DNA of 64,000 nucleotides from Gemmatimonas sp. GTDB lineage: Bacteria > Gemmatimonadota > Gemmatimonadetes > Gemmatimonadales > Gemmatimonadaceae. Position numbers and translations under genes: made by a program. Positions 36,619 through 46,695 of this stretch are shown here, one piece after another; the stretch's first letter is position 1; the number at the start of each line of letters is the position of its first letter. The stretch covers positions 1 to 64,000 of the forward strand of contig JAABRL010000012.1 of assembly GCA_011390935.1 (NCBI GenBank), written 5' to 3'. The notes under the pieces were generated by a model, which saw only the letters and a program-made list of their open reading frames with translations, had not been told where the DNA came from and searched no databases.

Positions 36619-37440
36619 ATGCGCGTCAGCGTCCTGGGATCGGGCAGCCGCGGCAATGCGATCCTCGTGGAGTCGGGGTCCACGCGTGTGCTCGTGGATG
36701 CGGGCTTCGGCCCGCGCGCGCTGGCCACGCGTCTTCGTGTGCTCGGCTGCGCGCCGGAATCGATCACGGGCGTGGTGCTCACCCACGAGCACGTCGATCA
36801 TGCCTCAGGGGCGCTGGCCGCGTGCGCGCGCTGGGGGTGGCCGCTGTACGCCACCGCCGGAACGCTGGCGGCACTACCCGAGGCGATGGTACCGGTGCGC
36901 ACGATTGCACACGGGCAGGCGTGGAGCATCGGTGATCTTGCGGGACAGTCGGTGGCCGTACCACACGACGCCGCGGACTGCGCGGCGCTGCTGTTCGAGG
37001 ACCGGCGTACGGGCGAGCGGACGGGCATTGCACTCGACCTCGGGCACGTGCCCGCGCCGCTCGCTCCCGCGTTCGAGCGTCTCGACCTGTTGGTGATCGA
37101 GGCCAACCACGAGGTCTCGCAATTGATGGCTGGTCCCTATCCGTGGGCGCTCAAACAGCGTATTGCCGGGGATCGTGGCCATCTGTCCAATGCAGGGGCG
37201 GCGGCGCTGGTCGCGACGTGCGCGCACGCCGGCCTGCGTGGCGTCGTGCTCGCGCACCTGAGTGAGACCAACAACTCGCCGGCGCTGGCCGTAGCCTCGG
37301 TACATGCCGCATTGACGCGCCGCGGGCGAGCGGGGGCGCACACCAGCGTCCTGGCGGCGAGCCAGCGCTTTCCCCTGGGGCCGGTCTCGTCGCGGGGCGG
37401 CACGGCAGAGTCTTCTGTGCAGATGGAGTTGCGACTCTGA
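36619..37440 (+). CDS. YycJ/WalJ-like metallo-beta-lactamase fold hydrolase
   Basis: A 273-residue MBL-fold protein with GSGSRGNAILVES at the N-terminus, the metal motif THEHVDHASG, DLGH, EANHEVSQLM and VLAHLSETNNSP. This matches the YycJ (WalJ) family, a 5'-3' exonuclease-like group linked to mismatch repair and cell-wall signalling in Firmicutes. It starts 6 bases after the GlmU-like gene. Confidence 0.85.
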   Translation: MRVSVLGSGSRGNAILVESGSTRVLVDAGFGPRALATRLRVLGCAPESITGVVLTHEHVDHASGALAACARWGWPLYATAGTLAALPEAMVPVRTIAHGQAWSIGDLAGQSVAVPHDAADCAALLFEDRRTGERTGIALDLGHVPAPLAPAFERLDLLVIEANHEVSQLMAGPYPWALKQRIAGDRGHLSNAGAAALVATCAHAGLRGVVLAHLSETNNSPALAVASVHAALTRRGRAGAHTSVLAASQRFPLGPVSSRGGTAESSVQMELRL

Positions 37441-37534
37441 CGCGGTCCCGAAATGGCGTATCTTCCGACGGCAGCTCGTGGTCCGCGGGTTAGCTTACAC
37501 TGCTTCCTTTCCGCCTCCCTGACGGAGTCCGTGC

Positions 37535-39214
37535 ATGCTCGATGCCACAACCCCCGCTGGTCCCCCGCGCCGAAGCCGCGCCCGAGCCGGCGACGCGCCA
37601 TCGGGACGCGCCGACGCGCCGCCGGGCGCTCCCGCGAGCGGCTCCGGCAAGGCGAGCCACTCGGGGCCCTCCTTCAAGGACAGCTGGCGCTACGACCTGC
37701 CGGCCTCGATCGTGGTGCTGCTGGTTGCGCTGCCACTCTGTCTGGGCATCGCGCTGGCGTCTGGCGCGCCGTTGTCAGCAGGGCTGCTGGCCGGCGTCAT
37801 CGGTGGGATCGTCGTCGGCTTGCTGTCAGACTCCGAACTCATGGTCAGCGGCCCGGCCGCCGGCCTGACCGCGATTGTACTCGCGGGCATCACGGCACTC
37901 GGATCGTTCCCCGCGTTCCTCACCGCCACCATCATCGGCGGCCTGCTGCAGGTGACGCTCAGCATCATTCGCGCGGGCGTCATCGGGTATTATTTCCCGT
38001 CGGCGGTGATCCGCGGTATGCTCGCCGGCATCGGTGTCATTCTGATCCTCAAGCAACTGCCGCATGCGGTCGGATACGACGCTGATTTCGAGGGTGACAT
38101 GTCCTTCGTGCAGGCCGACGGCACGAATACGTTCAGCGCTCTCGGGGAAGCGATGCGGCAGATTCAGCCCGGTGCGGCGCTCATCTGCCTGATCGCGCTG
38201 TTCATTCTGGTGTTCTGGCCCAAGGTGCCCGCGCTCAAGAAGTTGAAGCTGATGCCGGCTCCGCTCGTCGTGGTGCTCATGGGCGTGGGACTGAACGAGT
38301 TGTTCGACGTGATCGCGCCGGCCTGGGCGATTCGCGATACGCATCTGGTGCAACTCCCAGTGGCGGAGACCGCCAGCGACCTGCTCAACTTCTTCATCTT
38401 CCCCGACCTGTCCGCTTTGGCGAATCCCGAGACGTGGCGTCTCGGCGTGACGATCGCGATCGTGGCCAGCCTGGAATCGCTGCTCAGTCTCGAGGCGACG
38501 GACAAGCTCGATCCCTACAAGCGCGAGTCCGACACCAATCGCGAACTGCTCGCGCAGGGCGTCGGCAACACGATCTGCGGCATGGTGGGTGGCTTGCCCG
38601 TGACGGGCGTGATCGTGCGCTCGGCCGCGAACATCGACTCCGGCGGTCGGACGCGGTGGTCAGGCATCACGCATGGCGTGCTGTTGCTGGTCGCGGTGCT
38701 CACGATTCCGGCACTGCTGAACTACATCCCGCTGGCTGCGCTCGCCGCCATCCTGCTGCACACCGGTTACAAGCTGGCCTCGCCGGCGCTGTGGGCGTCC
38801 ACGTACCGCCTGGGATGGCAGCAGTTCACGCCCTTTGCGGTGACGGTGGTGGCGATCGTGCTCACCGACCTGCTGATCGGGATTGCCGTCGGCATGCTGG
38901 TGGGACTGTTCTTCATTCTGTCCGAGTACCTCCGGCAGCCCGCGCTCAACCGCGTGAGTTCGCCGGACTCGGTGCTTCAGCGCTACCAGCTGCCTGATCA
39001 GGCCACGTTCCTGAGCAAGGCCAACATCGAGCGCACCTTGGATGCCCTGCCAGCGGGCGCGCGCATCGAGATCGACGGACGCAATACCAAGCGGTTTGAC
39101 CACGACGTACTGGAGATCCTGCACGATTTCAGCAAGACCGCGGAGCTGCGCGGCATCGACTACCGGCTGGTTGGCGTTCCTTCGCCAGCGGCCCCTTCCC
39201 CAGGCGGGCACTGA
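37535..39214 (+). CDS. SulP-family anion transporter with STAS domain
   Basis: A 559-residue membrane protein of about 11-12 helices (VVLLVALPLCLGIALASGAP is the first SulP segment, followed by GLLAGVIGGIVVGLLS). A C-terminal STAS domain (about 470-555, RIEIDGRNTKRFDHDVLEIL) is present. SulP members carry sulfate, bicarbonate or other anions. Pairing with a carbonic anhydrase 3 bases downstream suggests bicarbonate, as in BicA-type uptake; this is inference. The first 50 residues are a Pro/Ala/Arg-rich cytoplasmic tail. Confidence 0.88.
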   Translation: MLDATTPAGPPRRSRARAGDAPSGRADAPPGAPASGSGKASHSGPSFKDSWRYDLPASIVVLLVALPLCLGIALASGAPLSAGLLAGVIGGIVVGLLSDSELMVSGPAAGLTAIVLAGITALGSFPAFLTATIIGGLLQVTLSIIRAGVIGYYFPSAVIRGMLAGIGVILILKQLPHAVGYDADFEGDMSFVQADGTNTFSALGEAMRQIQPGAALICLIALFILVFWPKVPALKKLKLMPAPLVVVLMGVGLNELFDVIAPAWAIRDTHLVQLPVAETASDLLNFFIFPDLSALANPETWRLGVTIAIVASLESLLSLEATDKLDPYKRESDTNRELLAQGVGNTICGMVGGLPVTGVIVRSAANIDSGGRTRWSGITHGVLLLVAVLTIPALLNYIPLAALAAILLHTGYKLASPALWASTYRLGWQQFTPFAVTVVAIVLTDLLIGIAVGMLVGLFFILSEYLRQPALNRVSSPDSVLQRYQLPDQATFLSKANIERTLDALPAGARIEIDGRNTKRFDHDVLEILHDFSKTAELRGIDYRLVGVPSPAAPSPGGH

Positions 39215-39217
39215 CGT

Positions 39218-39895
39218 ATGCAGCTGTTCCACCAACTGTTCGAGAACAACCGCCGCTGGGCGGAGGGTATGCGGGCGTCCGACCCCGAATACTTCGAGCG
39301 CCGCTCGGCCCGCCAAGAGCCGCATTTCCTGTTCATCGGCGGCCACGATTCGCGGATCCCGAGCGAGGCCATCACCGGCACCAGGCCGGGCGAAGTCCTC
39401 ATGCATCGCAACATCGGCAATCAGGTGCACCCGAGCGATTTCAACACGCTGTCCGTGATCGAGTATGCCGTGGAGCAGCTCGATGTCCGACACATCGTGA
39501 TCAGTGGCCACTACGGCTGCGGCGGCATCAAGGCGGCCATGGACGACATGGGGCATGGATTGCTCGACCACTGGCTGCACGTCGTTCGCGAGCTGCGCCT
39601 GCGACACGCCGATGAATTGAATGCGCTGTCAGACGATCAGTCGCGAGAAGATCGCCTCGTGGAGCTGAACGTGGTGAAGCAGGTGTTTCAACTCGCGCGC
39701 ACCCCGATCATTCAACGCGCGTGGTCACGCGGAAAGCGTCCGCTGATTCACGGTATGGTGTACGACGTGCACGATGGGCTGCTGCGACCGCTCGTCTCGG
39801 GGCTCTGCGATGCGGCGACGCTGGCGACGGCTCACACGAAGCCCGTCAAGAGCTACGTGAGCGAGCTCGTCCACGACGGCGACACCACCACCTGA
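39218..39895 (+). CDS. Beta-class carbonic anhydrase with altered zinc site
   Basis: A 225-residue protein that aligns without gaps to E. coli Can through residue 101. The zinc ligands His98 and Cys101 (SGHYGCGG, 96-103), Asp44 and Arg46 (HDSR) are kept. The first ligand Cys42 is Gly, and the next residue is His43 instead of Ser (IGGHDSRIP, 40-48). The family normally reads IGCSDSRVP. The reading frame is continuous around it, so this is a substitution. Either His43 replaces the cysteine ligand, or the protein is inactive or altered in substrate. It probably works with the SulP gene just upstream. Confidence 0.9.
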   Translation: MQLFHQLFENNRRWAEGMRASDPEYFERRSARQEPHFLFIGGHDSRIPSEAITGTRPGEVLMHRNIGNQVHPSDFNTLSVIEYAVEQLDVRHIVISGHYGCGGIKAAMDDMGHGLLDHWLHVVRELRLRHADELNALSDDQSREDRLVELNVVKQVFQLARTPIIQRAWSRGKRPLIHGMVYDVHDGLLRPLVSGLCDAATLATAHTKPVKSYVSELVHDGDTTT

Positions 39896-39913
39896 CCCGC
39901 CGAACGTTCTCGT

Positions 39914-39960
39914 GTACGAAGAAGGGGCGCCCCAGTGGGGCGCCCCTTGATCGTTCGTAC
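39914..39960. terminator. Bidirectional hairpin between carbonic anhydrase and groEL
   Basis: A 12-pair perfect stem (AAGGGGCGCCCC, loop AGT, GGGGCGCCCCTT at 39922-39948) nested in an outer repeat (GTACGAA / TTCGTAC). It separates two convergent genes. No long T run follows on either strand. Confidence 0.7.
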
Positions 39961-39975
39961 CAGGCGCGAAAGCGC

Positions 39976-41944
<1,969 letters not shown>

Positions 41945-41996
41945 AGGGTACGCCTCCAAAAGGTGAGTCAGGGATGATTCGTCTGACGACACTCAG

Positions 41997-42023
41997 TTAG
42001 CACTCACCGCATGTGAGTGCTAA
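41997..42023 (-). promoter_or_regulatory. CIRCE operator (HrcA binding site)
   Basis: Perfect inverted repeat TTAGCACTC, nine bases, GAGTGCTAA. This is the HrcA operator that represses groES-groEL until heat shock. It overlaps the predicted transcription start. Confidence 0.97.
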
Positions 42024-42032
42024 CCAGACGTA

Positions 42033-42062
42033 ATACTACCTCACGCTGGGCTACCCTGTCAA
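42033..42062 (-). promoter_or_regulatory. Vegetative promoter of groES-groEL
   Basis: Minus-strand -35 TTGACA (42057-42062), 18-base spacer, -10 TAGTAT (42033-42038). Start near 42026, directly at the CIRCE element, so HrcA binding would block initiation. Confidence 0.75.
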
Positions 42063-42200
42063 CCCACCCTGGGACGCCGTCCGCGAGGCCAAGCCACGAT
42101 ACCGCAACAGCTTAGCCACGGTTCAACGATCATTTCGGCAGACGCGACTGCCGTTTACGCGCATGGGCTGCCAGAATGTCGCGGAGGCTGAACGCGGGCG

Positions 42201-42971
42201 TCAGCGCGCTGGATTGGGGGCAACCGCTGCTTGCTCGGGCAGCGCAACACGCCCAACTCGCGCGATCTGCGATCCCTCGGTGGCCGCTGCGTGCGCGACA
42301 TCGGCACCAGCCCGGACCAACGCCACGAGCGTGCTCGCGCCCTCGCAGAGGTACTGATGGCAGGTGTCCGAGCGGAGCGCCGGCGTGAGGGCACAACCGC
42401 GCGCCGTATGGTACACACACGACCGGCGATAGCTGCGATGCGGCAGATCGCGAAGGTACGCGGCACGAAGCGCGGCCGTGTCGAACGACGAGTTTCGCCG
42501 CACGCGACGGAGCGTCTCCGTCGTCAACCACGCCGTCGTGCCACCGGACTGACAACAGAATCCGCGACACGTCGCACACCCCTGCGACACGGCCAGCGTC
42601 TCGCGGGGCGACAACGCCTCGAGCTCGTGCGGCGTCTCGTCACCGGCGGTGATCGCGCCTGCCGCGTCGCTCGACGCGTCGAGATGCGCTTCGAGGTGCG
42701 CGGCGAAATCGGCACGTCGATGGGCCGGAAGGCGCGTAGTCCGGCGCCTATTTGACGGGAGCAGCACGATCGGATCCGTGCCGCCAACAACGGCCCGGAC
42801 CGAGTCCATTCGACGCTGCGTCGCGGCCGATCGCTGCGCATGCGACTGCAACTGCACGGTATGGAGACAGGCGAGCTGCCCGCAGACGCCGTCCTGCATC
42901 CCTGCGGGGTATGGCAACAGGCCTGCGTTCGCCGCGCCGCACACGACACAGCGCCGGATAAACGCGCTCAT
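42201..42971 (-). CDS. YkgJ-like cysteine-cluster protein
   Basis: A 256-residue protein of unknown function with three Cys groups: an N-terminal zinc-finger-like set (Cys8, Cys11, Cys30, Cys35), a central CATCRGFCC (Cys132, 135, 139, 140) and a C-terminal set (Cys185, 193, 204, 209). The central and C-terminal sets match the YkgJ family, thought to bind zinc or an iron-sulfur cluster. The start is the ATG that overlaps the birA stop by four bases; the longer upstream frame crosses birA. Confidence 0.7.
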   Translation of the reverse strand: MSAFIRRCVVCGAANAGLLPYPAGMQDGVCGQLACLHTVQLQSHAQRSAATQRRMDSVRAVVGGTDPIVLLPSNRRRTTRLPAHRRADFAAHLEAHLDASSDAAGAITAGDETPHELEALSPRETLAVSQGCATCRGFCCQSGGTTAWLTTETLRRVRRNSSFDTAALRAAYLRDLPHRSYRRSCVYHTARGCALTPALRSDTCHQYLCEGASTLVALVRAGADVAHAAATEGSQIARVGRVALPEQAAVAPNPAR

Positions 42972-43756
42972 GGCATTTCGGCGAGTTCGAGGGAACCAGA
43001 CCGAAAATGTCGTGTCGCCGCGCCCTGTGCAACGCGCAGCGCCCCCGTCGCATCGATGCCCTGCACCACGCCCGCCTCTGGCGAGACGCAGCGGTGACCG
43101 GCCATCGCGTCTCGGGCGTGCCACGCCTCGAGTTCGTCGGGCGCGAGCGTCCCCGCTCGGCGCGTTGCCTCGCGGAGCCGTGGGACCAGCGCGCCCAGCA
43201 CCTGCGCGCGCGTCACACCAGCGCGCAATGCACCGGGACGAACACCCGAAGGCAAGGCGTGCGGCACCCGCAGGTTGACGCCGATGCCGATCGCCACCCA
43301 CTCCACCAGCGACTCACGCCACCGCGCCTCCACCAGCACACCGGCGAGCTTGCGCAGCTCGGCGGGTACGGGGCGCCCCGTGTCGCTCGAACCAAGCAGA
43401 ACATCGTTGGGCCACTTCAACCAGAGCCCACCATCAGTCAGCGCCGTGAGTCCTTCGGCGAGCGCCAGACCAACGCGAAGCGAGAGCACCTGCAACGCCT
43501 CTGGCGCTACCCCACGCTCGAGCAGCGTGAACCAGACGCCATCACCCGCCCGCGAAAGCCACGCTTTGCCGCTGCGTCCGCGTCCCGCCGACTGCACATC
43601 GGCGAGCACCAGCAATCCGCTCGGCGCGCCCTCGCTCGCACGTTGATGCGCGACATCCATGGTTGACGCCACGTGCGCTTCGTGCTGCCACGCGGTGATG
43701 CCCACCGCTCCGGCATCGAACGGAACGCCATCGAGCAGCAGCGGAGGACCGGCCAT
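42968..43756 (-). CDS. birA: Biotin-[acetyl-CoA carboxylase] ligase
   Basis: Attaches biotin to the carrier protein of acetyl-CoA carboxylase. The 262-residue protein has the ATP/biotin motif GRGRSGKAWLSRAGDG, LKWPNDVLLG and GIGVNLRVPH, and a C-terminal SH3-like segment. It lacks the N-terminal DNA-binding domain of E. coli BirA, so it is the enzyme only and not a repressor. It lies 6 bases after uppP. Confidence 0.93.
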   Translation of the reverse strand: MAGPPLLLDGVPFDAGAVGITAWQHEAHVASTMDVAHQRASEGAPSGLLVLADVQSAGRGRSGKAWLSRAGDGVWFTLLERGVAPEALQVLSLRVGLALAEGLTALTDGGLWLKWPNDVLLGSSDTGRPVPAELRKLAGVLVEARWRESLVEWVAIGIGVNLRVPHALPSGVRPGALRAGVTRAQVLGALVPRLREATRRAGTLAPDELEAWHARDAMAGHRCVSPEAGVVQGIDATGALRVAQGAATRHFRSGSLELAEMP

Positions 43757-43762
43757 GGGGTG

Positions 43763-44578
43763 CTACGCGCTCGGCACGCCGCGCACGGCCAGCAGTCCGA
43801 ACACGATCGCGCCGAGGATGATCCGATAGACGGCGAACACGCCAAAGCTGTGGCGCGTGACGAACCGCAGCAGCACCGTGATCGCGAGCCAACTGCTGAT
43901 GGCCGCGGCCGCAATTCCTGCCGCGAGCGGACCGATCGCGCCGCTGTCACGGATCACTTCGGGCAGCTTGAGCACCACGGCTGCGCCGATGATCGGAAAG
44001 CTCATGAGGAAGCTGAATCGCGCGGCGGCGCCGCGCTCCAGTCCGAGCGCGCGACCTGCGGTCATGGTGGAACCGGAGCGTGACACGCCGGGAACCAGTG
44101 CGCACACCTGCGCGAGACCGATCAACCACGCATCACGTGCGGTGAGGTGTTCGAGACGTCGCGCCTGTCCGGCGACGCGATCGACGTACCACAGAATCGC
44201 GCCCAGCAGAATCAGTGTGGTAGCCATGACGGCAGGGTGCCGAAAGACGGTTTCGGCATAGTCTTTCAACAACACGCCGCCAACGCCCGCAGGAATCGTT
44301 GCCGCAATGAGCAACAGCACGCGTCGATCCGCGGTGGTCTCCACGCGACGCGTTTGCACCAGCCGCCATGCGGCCTGCGCGAGTTCGATCCAATCGGCCC
44401 GGAAGTACCACGCCACGGCGACCAGCGTCCCCAGGTGAAGCGACACGTCGAAGGCGAGTCCCGGATCACGCCACCCGAGCAGCCATGGGGCGAGCGCAAG
44501 GTGCGCCGAACTGCTGACGGGAAGAAACTCGGTGAGTCCCTGCACCAGGCCGAGCACGATGGCTTCGAACAGGGTCAT
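43763..44578 (-). CDS. uppP: Undecaprenyl-diphosphatase
   Basis: Integral membrane enzyme that recycles the undecaprenyl carrier of cell-wall and glycan synthesis. The 271-residue protein has GLTEFLPVSSSAHL near the N-terminus and the phosphatase loop VPGVSRSGSTM, with about 8 helices. The ATG at 44578 overlaps the bshA stop by four bases; an in-frame extension upstream is antisense-like and arginine-rich. Confidence 0.95.
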   Translation of the reverse strand: MTLFEAIVLGLVQGLTEFLPVSSSAHLALAPWLLGWRDPGLAFDVSLHLGTLVAVAWYFRADWIELAQAAWRLVQTRRVETTADRRVLLLIAATIPAGVGGVLLKDYAETVFRHPAVMATTLILLGAILWYVDRVAGQARRLEHLTARDAWLIGLAQVCALVPGVSRSGSTMTAGRALGLERGAAARFSFLMSFPIIGAAVVLKLPEVIRDSGAIGPLAAGIAAAAISSWLAITVLLRFVTRHSFGVFAVYRIILGAIVFGLLAVRGVPSA

Positions 44579-45750
44579 GCAGGCACCGGTGTCGCGCGCA
44601 TGGCGGGTGCGCCCACGCGTCCACGCGCCACGGTTCGCTCGTACACCGCTTCGTATTGCGCGACGACATCGCGCTCGGCGAACCGTGCGCGTGCATCGGC
44701 GGCGGCGGCGGCGCTCATGACCTGCCATTGTGCGGGATCAGCCAGCAGCGCGATGGCGGCCTTTGCCATCGCATCCACGTCCCCAAGCGGAAACAGCCAC
44801 CCCGTTTCACCGTGCGTCACGACCTCCGGAATACCGCCGACGTCAGACGCGATCACGGGCACCCCACAGGCGAGCGCCTCGAGCGCACTCAGGCCGAACG
44901 ATTCCGACTGGCTGGGGAGCAGAAACAGATCAGCGCCCGCGAGCAGCGGTGCCACCGAATCGATCTTGCCGAGAAAACGGACATCACCGTGCACGCCAAG
45001 ATCGCGTGCTTCGTCTTCAGCTTCCACGCGCTCGGGGCCATCGCCCACCATCACGAGCAAACTCGGCATCGCGGCGCGCACCCGAGCGAACACGCGGACG
45101 ACATCACGCACCCGCTTGACCGCGCGGAAGTTGGAGATGTGCATGAGCACCTTGCGCCCATCCGCAACGGCATCCGGGAATGGCGACGGATGGGTCGATC
45201 GTTCGAACAGCGCGGGATCGATGAAGTTGTGAATGACGTCGACTGCGCAGCCGGTGCACCCGAACGCCTTGTAGGTTTCGGCGCGCAGGTGCTCCGAGAC
45301 GGCCGTCACGGCGTCCGACTTCTCGATCGAGAATTTGGTGATGGTGAAGAAGGAGCGTTCCTGCCCCACGATCGTGATGTCGGTGCCGTGCAGCGTGGTC
45401 ACCACGCGCACATCCTGTCCGGACTCACGCAGCATTTCGCGGGCGATCCACGCGCTCGTGGCGTGCGGGATGGCGTAGTGGCAGTGCAGCACATCGAGCC
45501 CGTGATCGCGCACGACTTCGTGCATTTTCACAGCAAGTGCAAGGTCGTATGGTGGAAACTCGAAGAGCGGATAGCGCGCGACTTCGACTTCATGAAAGAA
45601 GACGCGTGGCAGGAAGTTCGGCAGTCGAAACGGCTGCTGATACGTAATGAAATGCACTTCGTGCCCACGTGCGGCGAGGGCGATGCCAAGCTCCGTGGCC
45701 ACTGCGCCGGAACCGCCATAGGTGGGGTAACAGGTGATGCCGATCTTCAC
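44575..45750 (-). CDS. bshA: N-acetyl-alpha-D-glucosaminyl L-malate synthase (bacillithiol)
   Basis: GT4 glycosyltransferase catalysing the first step of bacillithiol synthesis from UDP-GlcNAc and L-malate. The 391-residue protein starts KIGITCYPTYGGSGAVATELG, has LHGTDITIVG, HCHYAIPHA, and the donor-site motif ESFGLSALEALACGVPVIASDVGG. The start is the GTG that overlaps the miaA stop by four bases. The bshB and bshC genes are not in the window. Confidence 0.92.
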   Translation of the reverse strand: MKIGITCYPTYGGSGAVATELGIALAARGHEVHFITYQQPFRLPNFLPRVFFHEVEVARYPLFEFPPYDLALAVKMHEVVRDHGLDVLHCHYAIPHATSAWIAREMLRESGQDVRVVTTLHGTDITIVGQERSFFTITKFSIEKSDAVTAVSEHLRAETYKAFGCTGCAVDVIHNFIDPALFERSTHPSPFPDAVADGRKVLMHISNFRAVKRVRDVVRVFARVRAAMPSLLVMVGDGPERVEAEDEARDLGVHGDVRFLGKIDSVAPLLAGADLFLLPSQSESFGLSALEALACGVPVIASDVGGIPEVVTHGETGWLFPLGDVDAMAKAAIALLADPAQWQVMSAAAAADARARFAERDVVAQYEAVYERTVARGRVGAPAMRATPVPA

Positions 45751-46691
45751 GCGCCGTCCTCGGTGAGCGCCCGCCACCAGGCGAGCACGTGGTCCCATGC
45801 ATCCGGTGCCGCCGGTGAAAGGCGGGTGACCGGACCGTCGTGCAGTTGATGTCGATACCAGGTGCGCTGGCGTTTGGCGTACTGTCGGGTGGCGATCGTG
45901 ACCTGCGCGAGGGCATCGCGCAGGGACCGCCGCCCTTCGACGTGTTCCCGGACCACGTCGTAGCCCGTTGACTGCCAGGCCGGCGCGAGGCGCGGTACCA
46001 CGTTGGCCAGCCCCGCGACTTCGTCGACCCACCCGTCCTGCGCCATCTGCTCGACCCGGGACGCAATCCGAGTGGCGAGCGACTCGCCCGGATCCACCAC
46101 AAGATAGCGCACCGGGAGGGGGGCGGTGTGCCCGGCATCGCGCTCGTGCCACGCCGACAGCGGCGTGCCGCTGAGGAGCGCGACCTCGATGGCACGTCGC
46201 CACTGCACGGGGCCGAGGGCGGCACGCGGCGCATCGAGTCGCTCGCACCAGGCCCGCAGCCGCTCCGGGGGTTGTGTCTCGAGCCACGCCGCCAGCTCCG
46301 CGCGACGCGACTCATCGAGCGGCGGGATACTGGCCAGGGGTGACACGAGGGCGCGCACGTAGAACCCGGTGCCACCGACCACGACCGGTACACGCCCCTG
46401 CGCGCGCGCGTCCGCAATCGCGTGTCGCGCGAGCACGGCCCACCGCCATGCGGACCATCGCTCCTCAGGCTCCGCCACATCGAGCGCCACATGCGGGACG
46501 AGCGCCTGCTCGGCCGGCGTCGGCTTGGCCGTCCCGATGTTGAAGCCGCGATAGAGCTGCCGCGAGTCGGCGCTGATGATCGTGATGGGAGCAACGTCGG
46601 CCAGACGGAGCGCGATCGCCGATTTGCCCGCTGCGGTCGGACCACAAATGACCGGCACGGCGTGGGGCGCGAGCGACTGCATGCTGGTCAT
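45747..46691 (-). CDS. miaA: tRNA dimethylallyltransferase
   Basis: Adds a prenyl group to A37 of tRNAs reading UNN codons. The 314-residue protein has the P-loop CGPTAAGKSAIALRLA, SADSRQLYRGFNIGTAKP and VVGGTGFYVRAL. The start is the ATG at 46691, 4 bases after mutL; the ATG at 46682 is an alternative. The mutL-miaA order is shared with Proteobacteria, where hfq usually follows, but here bshA does. Confidence 0.95.
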   Translation of the reverse strand: MTSMQSLAPHAVPVICGPTAAGKSAIALRLADVAPITIISADSRQLYRGFNIGTAKPTPAEQALVPHVALDVAEPEERWSAWRWAVLARHAIADARAQGRVPVVVGGTGFYVRALVSPLASIPPLDESRRAELAAWLETQPPERLRAWCERLDAPRAALGPVQWRRAIEVALLSGTPLSAWHERDAGHTAPLPVRYLVVDPGESLATRIASRVEQMAQDGWVDEVAGLANVVPRLAPAWQSTGYDVVREHVEGRRSLRDALAQVTIATRQYAKRQRTWYRHQLHDGPVTRLSPAAPDAWDHVLAWWRALTEDGA

Positions 46692-46695
46692 GCCA

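Noticed and set aside
39331-39360. A frameshift explaining the missing zinc cysteine
   Set aside because: The frame matches the family closely on both sides of the Gly-His pair without any gap, so a substitution is the simplest reading.
42046-42200. A possible small gene between groES and the cysteine-cluster gene
   Set aside because: No frame with a ribosome site or family-like text; the stretch holds the groES promoter region and the end of the Bat operon.
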